Shown here piece after piece: positions 63,598-64,000 of a DNA stretch of 64,000 bases. Numbering within the stretch: the stretch's first letter is position 1; every line of letters starts with the position of its first letter. The notes beneath the pieces were generated by a model. The model saw only the letters and a list, made by a program, of their open reading frames with translations. It did not search any database and was not told where the DNA came from. Source of the DNA: Candidatus Uhrbacteria bacterium (GTDB taxonomy: Bacteria; Patescibacteriota; Patescibacteriia; 2-12-FULL-60-25); the NCBI GenBank assembly GCA_021413945.1, contig JAIOPK010000006.1, forward strand, positions 310,001 through 374,000, read 5' to 3'. A program made the translations under genes and the position numbers.

Positions 63598-64000
63598 TTA
63601 GGTTGTGGCGCGAGTGGCGGCCACGAAGCGGCTGATGTATTCGCCGGCGGTGAGGCCGTCGGCGTAGGGGAGAACCGTGTGGGGTTCCGGTTCGGTAAAG
63701 AACGAAAGGGAAATGCGTTCGCTGACGGCGCGCATGACGCGATGGCGCAGACCTCCGATGCGATGCGGATTCTTGGGACCGCCGGTCCAGTACCGGAGCA
63801 TCCCGCCCGCGATGATCGCGATATCGCCGGGCCGATTATCGAGGTGGTGCCAGGTGCCTGCACGATCGATCTGAAGACCGGCTTCGGCACCGCCTACAAA
63901 GACGGTAACAAGGCTGAAGTCGCGATGCGAGGGAAAGAGCACGCCGTCGGGAGACGGGGACGAAGGCGGGTAGTGGGTGGCGCGCAGGCCATGTGCGCCG
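63598..64000 (-). CDS. 2-oxoglutarate/Fe(II) oxygenase, isopenicillin-N-synthase-like (partial)
   Basis: The C-terminal part of a jelly-roll non-haem iron oxygenase; the frame stays open to the right edge, so the N-terminus is outside the window. The upstream codons read GLRATHYPP, a family segment. The iron ligands are visible: HRD in FPSHRDFSLVTVF, and the distal His in GGLRHRVMRAV. RIS, 9 residues later, is the RxS pair that binds 2-oxoglutarate. GLQIDRAGTWHHLDN and DIAIIAGGMLRYWTGG fill the barrel. The substrate is unknown. Confidence 0.85.
   Translation of the reverse strand, partial: GAHGLRATHYPPSSPSPDGVLFPSHRDFSLVTVFVGGAEAGLQIDRAGTWHHLDNRPGDIAIIAGGMLRYWTGGPKNPHRIGGLRHRVMRAVSERISLSFFTEPEPHTVLPYADGLTAGEYISRFVAATRATT

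Overview
The window reads as a chromosome segment of a Patescibacteria/CPR bacterium, probably of the Parcubacteria group. The signs are: many reduced versions of universal genes (short UvrC without its helix-hairpin-helix end, compact UvrA, half-size MgtE); very tight gene packing with ATGA/TAATG overlaps; a scattered cell-wall gene set; and small membrane proteins next to conserved genes. No rRNA, CRISPR array, insertion sequence or prophage is visible. The standard genetic code with TGA stops is used. No gene-free stretch exceeds about 240 bases. The lineage call is an inference from gene content, not a phylogeny.

Layout: 0-9 kb holds the ligA 3' end, gatCA, a membrane-anchored HEPN-like protein, lgt, trxB, two DsbA-like genes (the first damaged) and a ZIP transporter. 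9-16 kb, mostly on the minus strand, holds a half-size MgtE, a sugar-phosphate isomerase, a lipoprotein, a heterodimeric ABC exporter, mscL, a GIY-YIG protein, tspO and tRNA-Ser. 16-20 kb is a cell-surface module: an ice-binding-fold adhesin with an LPNTG anchor, its sortase and a glycosidase-like lipoprotein. 20-25 kb has uvrA, uvrC and an arginine kinase of animal type. 25-30 kb has mraZ-rsmH-ftsL and a two-gene unit of a small membrane protein plus a membrane-anchored, degenerate Clp-family ATPase.

30-46 kb mixes replication, translation and wall genes: a WecA-like transferase, DUF192, rplU, recR-ybaB-dnaB, a permease, folD, uppS, pterin dehydratase, pyrG, rpmA, nifU, then mraY-ftsW-murG. 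46-54 kb has a polyprenyl synthase, tRNA-Lys, GT4, murD, a WecG-type transferase, gltX, an M23 peptidase and dusB. 54-64 kb has uvrB, four small accessory genes, the dnaG-rpoD operon, an HI0933-type flavoprotein, a zinc-ribbon protein and, at the right edge, a partial 2-oxoglutarate/Fe(II) oxygenase.

Expression signals fall into two styles. Many housekeeping genes have a -10 box only 6-11 bases before the start codon, implying leaderless or nearly leaderless mRNA. A set of unrelated, GC-rich orphan genes (30391, 37922, 45533, 53071, all minus strand) instead have their own promoter, a strong AGGAGG-type Shine-Dalgarno site and a strong terminator. The arginine kinase shares their codon style. 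The best candidates for undescribed biology are the membrane-anchored Clp-like ATPase with its small membrane partner, the arginine kinase, the orphan single-gene cassettes, and the adhesin/sortase module with a hairpin inside the sortase gene.
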